Below, piece by piece: positions 62,740 through 64,000 of a stretch of DNA of 64,000 bases. Numbering within the stretch: the stretch's first letter is position 1; the number at the start of each line of letters is the position of its first letter. Both the position numbers and the translations under genes were made by a program. Location: assembly GCF_900101615.1 (NCBI RefSeq), contig NZ_FMZX01000010.1:109346-173345 (forward strand), read 5' to 3'. Under the pieces are notes generated by a model that was given only the letters and a program-made list of their open reading frames with translations, ran no database searches and was not told the origin of the DNA. This stretch comes from Belnapia rosea. Its GTDB lineage: Bacteria > Pseudomonadota > Alphaproteobacteria > Acetobacterales > Acetobacteraceae.

Positions 62740-63462
62740 TCAGTCCACGCCGATCAGCGATGTAACGGTGACGCTGGAGAATTCGTCCTCGATCACGAAG
62801 ACGGAGGCGTCGACCTCGACGAGGCTGTCATCACCGAAAGCCACGGCATCGATATTGGCGAGGGCGATGTTGCCATCCAGGTCGAGGTCGATATCCCCGC
62901 AGCCGCAATCCAGGTCCAACTCCGGCTGCGATACCGAATCTGCGGCGCCGGATGGCGAGATTTCCGCCGAATCCCAGCCCTGGTCGGGGGAGCTGTCGAT
63001 CTGCTTGATGTCCAACGCATAGTCCTCGACGACCGACACCGATGACGCTGTGGCACCATCCGCTGTTTGCGTCGTGCTCGACTCCTTGAAATCGAAGGAT
63101 AATGCGTAGTCCGCATCGCCATAGATATCGGAATAGGCCGAGGTGCTGGCATAGGCGACACCGTCTGATGTTTCCCCGGCGGCCACCATGCTTGTCGAGA
63201 CATAGGCCTCGCTCGAACTGTCGGTACTGCTGGCCTGCGCTGTGACATCGGCACTGGCATAGGTGTCGTTGCCGACAGCCGTAGCCTCTCCGCTGACCTC
63301 CGCCACCATGCCGGAGCTTTCCGAGGAAACCGATCCTGTCTCGACGGTCAGATCCATCTGGTAGCTCTCGGAGGTCGGGGCGTCTGTCGCGGTGGGACTC
63401 GTGGTCGATGTCGCGGTTACCGAGTAGGCGCCTGTCCGTGTGACGTTGGAAGTGGCATACAT
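62740..63462 (-). CDS. Asp-rich protein with Ser/Thr/Ala-rich N-terminal region (long form)
   Basis: A 240-residue acidic protein without a classical signal peptide. Residues 1-165 are rich in Ser, Thr, Ala, Asp with irregular beta-like repeats (for example AYVSTSMVAAGETSDGVAYA). Residues ~185-240 match the C-terminus of the short form: LDLDGNIALANIDAVAFGDD, SLVEVDASVFVIEDEFSSVT. The shared core is GN-x(9,10)-(V/A)xAxGD(N/D)SLxEV ... D-x2-SSVTV. AAGGGG precedes the ATG. Low Arg and Lys and no Trp-rich core suggest a surface or secreted protein, perhaps by a non-Sec route; unproved. Confidence 0.68.
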   Translation of the reverse strand: MYATSNVTRTGAYSVTATSTTSPTATDAPTSESYQMDLTVETGSVSSESSGMVAEVSGEATAVGNDTYASADVTAQASSTDSSSEAYVSTSMVAAGETSDGVAYASTSAYSDIYGDADYALSFDFKESSTTQTADGATASSVSVVEDYALDIKQIDSSPDQGWDSAEISPSGAADSVSQPELDLDCGCGDIDLDLDGNIALANIDAVAFGDDSLVEVDASVFVIEDEFSSVTVTSLIGVD

Positions 63463-63686
63463 GGCGGTGCCCCTTTCTAGGCGGCCAATCCTAGGGGAGA
63501 TCGATTTCGCACAAACGGCATCTTTGGGAGATGCGCGCTACCAACCGTGGCTGACACTCCTTCGGTGGCGCCCTCTACGACTTCCGGCGCCGCTGCGGGT
63601 TGTCGGCCATCCCCAAGAAATGCCGGCTCGGCACCATGGCGGTCCAGGCCGTGGCGCCGGATGGCAGAGGCGCCTGGCAGCACCTG
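63463..63686. other. Upstream region of the long Asp-rich gene up to the IS boundary
   Basis: No coding frame can be supported. It should hold the promoter of the 63462 gene; no clear -35/-10 pair was found. Confidence 0.45.
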
Positions 63687-64000
63687 CTAGGGTCTGTGAC
63701 CGAACTCAGTGGTGCGCAAGTTGATCATGGTGGCAGCAAGATGGGCGAAGCCCATCCAACTGCGGCGTGTCTTGTCGCGTCGCAGGGTGATGCGAGCAAA
63801 GTCCTTGAGCCGGGAAAACAGGTTTTCGACGCGGTGGCGCCGGGCGTACAGCACGGGATCCCATGCGGGCGGATCAACCATGCCCCGCTTGGGTGGGGTA
63901 TGGACGGTGCAACCCTCGGCGGCGAAGGCCGCGCGGAGCGGCGCTGAGATATAACCGCGATCAAGCGCCACGTCGCAGGCTGGGATGCCCGAGGCCAGCG
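63687..64000 (-). mobile_element. IS5-family (IS427-like) transposase, cut by window end
   Basis: The C-terminal ~104 residues of a DDE transposase: PACDVALDRGYISAPLRAAF, HTPPKRGMVDPPAWDPVLYA, RRHRVENLFSRLKDFARITL and DKTRRSWMGFAHLAATMINL. The RRH-x3-NLF-SRLKDF block holds the third catalytic acid (Glu in RVENLFSRLK) and fits the IS5 family, IS427 subgroup. The stop TAG overlaps the apparent element end (CTAG followed by GGTCTGTGAC at 63687-63700), as is usual in this group. The N-terminal part and the other inverted repeat lie outside the window. Confidence 0.88.

Overview
The window comes from a chromosome with GC content near 70%. The gene content fits an alphaproteobacterium of the Acetobacteraceae (Roseomonas-like): several Bug-type tricarboxylate binding proteins, PHB-depolymerase-like esterase, EcfG-type and alphaproteobacterial LexA-type regulatory sites, a YejEF transporter and a rhizobial/methylobacterial-style palindromic intergenic repeat. 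The taxon is inferred from style, not from a marker gene. Most genes sit in tight operons with 4-base ATGA overlaps.

Layout. 0-1 kb: a truncated D12-class DNA adenine methylase preceded by a small nuclease/toxin-like gene. 1-6.2 kb: lipoamide dehydrogenase, an internally deleted MHS-family permease, and three Bug-type solute binding proteins in tandem. 6.2-9 kb: a type III polyketide synthase-methyltransferase-flavoprotein operon that probably makes a modified phenolic lipid. 9-12.2 kb: a two-gene DNA repair operon (radical SAM protein and UdgX-like protein) with a LexA-type box at its head. 12.2-14.4 kb: a Gly-rich small ORF, an erythromycin-esterase-like protein and a UPF0114 membrane protein. 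14.4-22.5 kb: two consecutive minus-strand operons for acyl-CoA catabolism, separated by a strong hairpin. 22.6-30 kb: an ultra-acidic small protein, a lytic transglycosylase with a SPOR domain, and a surface polysaccharide cluster (ABC exporter, GmhB-like phosphatase, tandem GT2, RgpF-like protein).

30-45 kb: M17 aminopeptidase, MarR regulator, hydroxyacid dehydrogenase, YejEF without YejAB, and a stress-flavoured group (DUF3072 behind a good EcfG promoter, esterase, aldo/keto reductase, manganese catalase), then ChrA, a HARP-like protein, a DUF4126-like membrane protein and a BaiN-type flavoprotein. 45-52.5 kb: an orphan histidine kinase, a beta-propeller/deacetylase/hydroxylase operon, MsrB and MsrA, a GT2-like protein and an RlmL-type RNA methyltransferase. 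52.5-58.8 kb: a RutA-like flavin monooxygenase in an operon with a NitT/TauT-type importer that has two binding proteins, facing a class II aldolase; then a secreted protein with an internal duplication.

58.9-64 kb: TPR lipoprotein, IspE and tRNA-Gln(UUG), followed by a visibly lower-GC stretch with two related Asp-rich proteins sharing a C-terminal domain, and an IS5-type transposase cut by the window end. The best candidates for something new are the SOS-box UdgX operon whose UdgX has lost the family's cysteines, the nuclease-like/methylase pair with a hairpin-buried ribosome binding site, the RutA-importer operon, and the Asp-rich protein pair.
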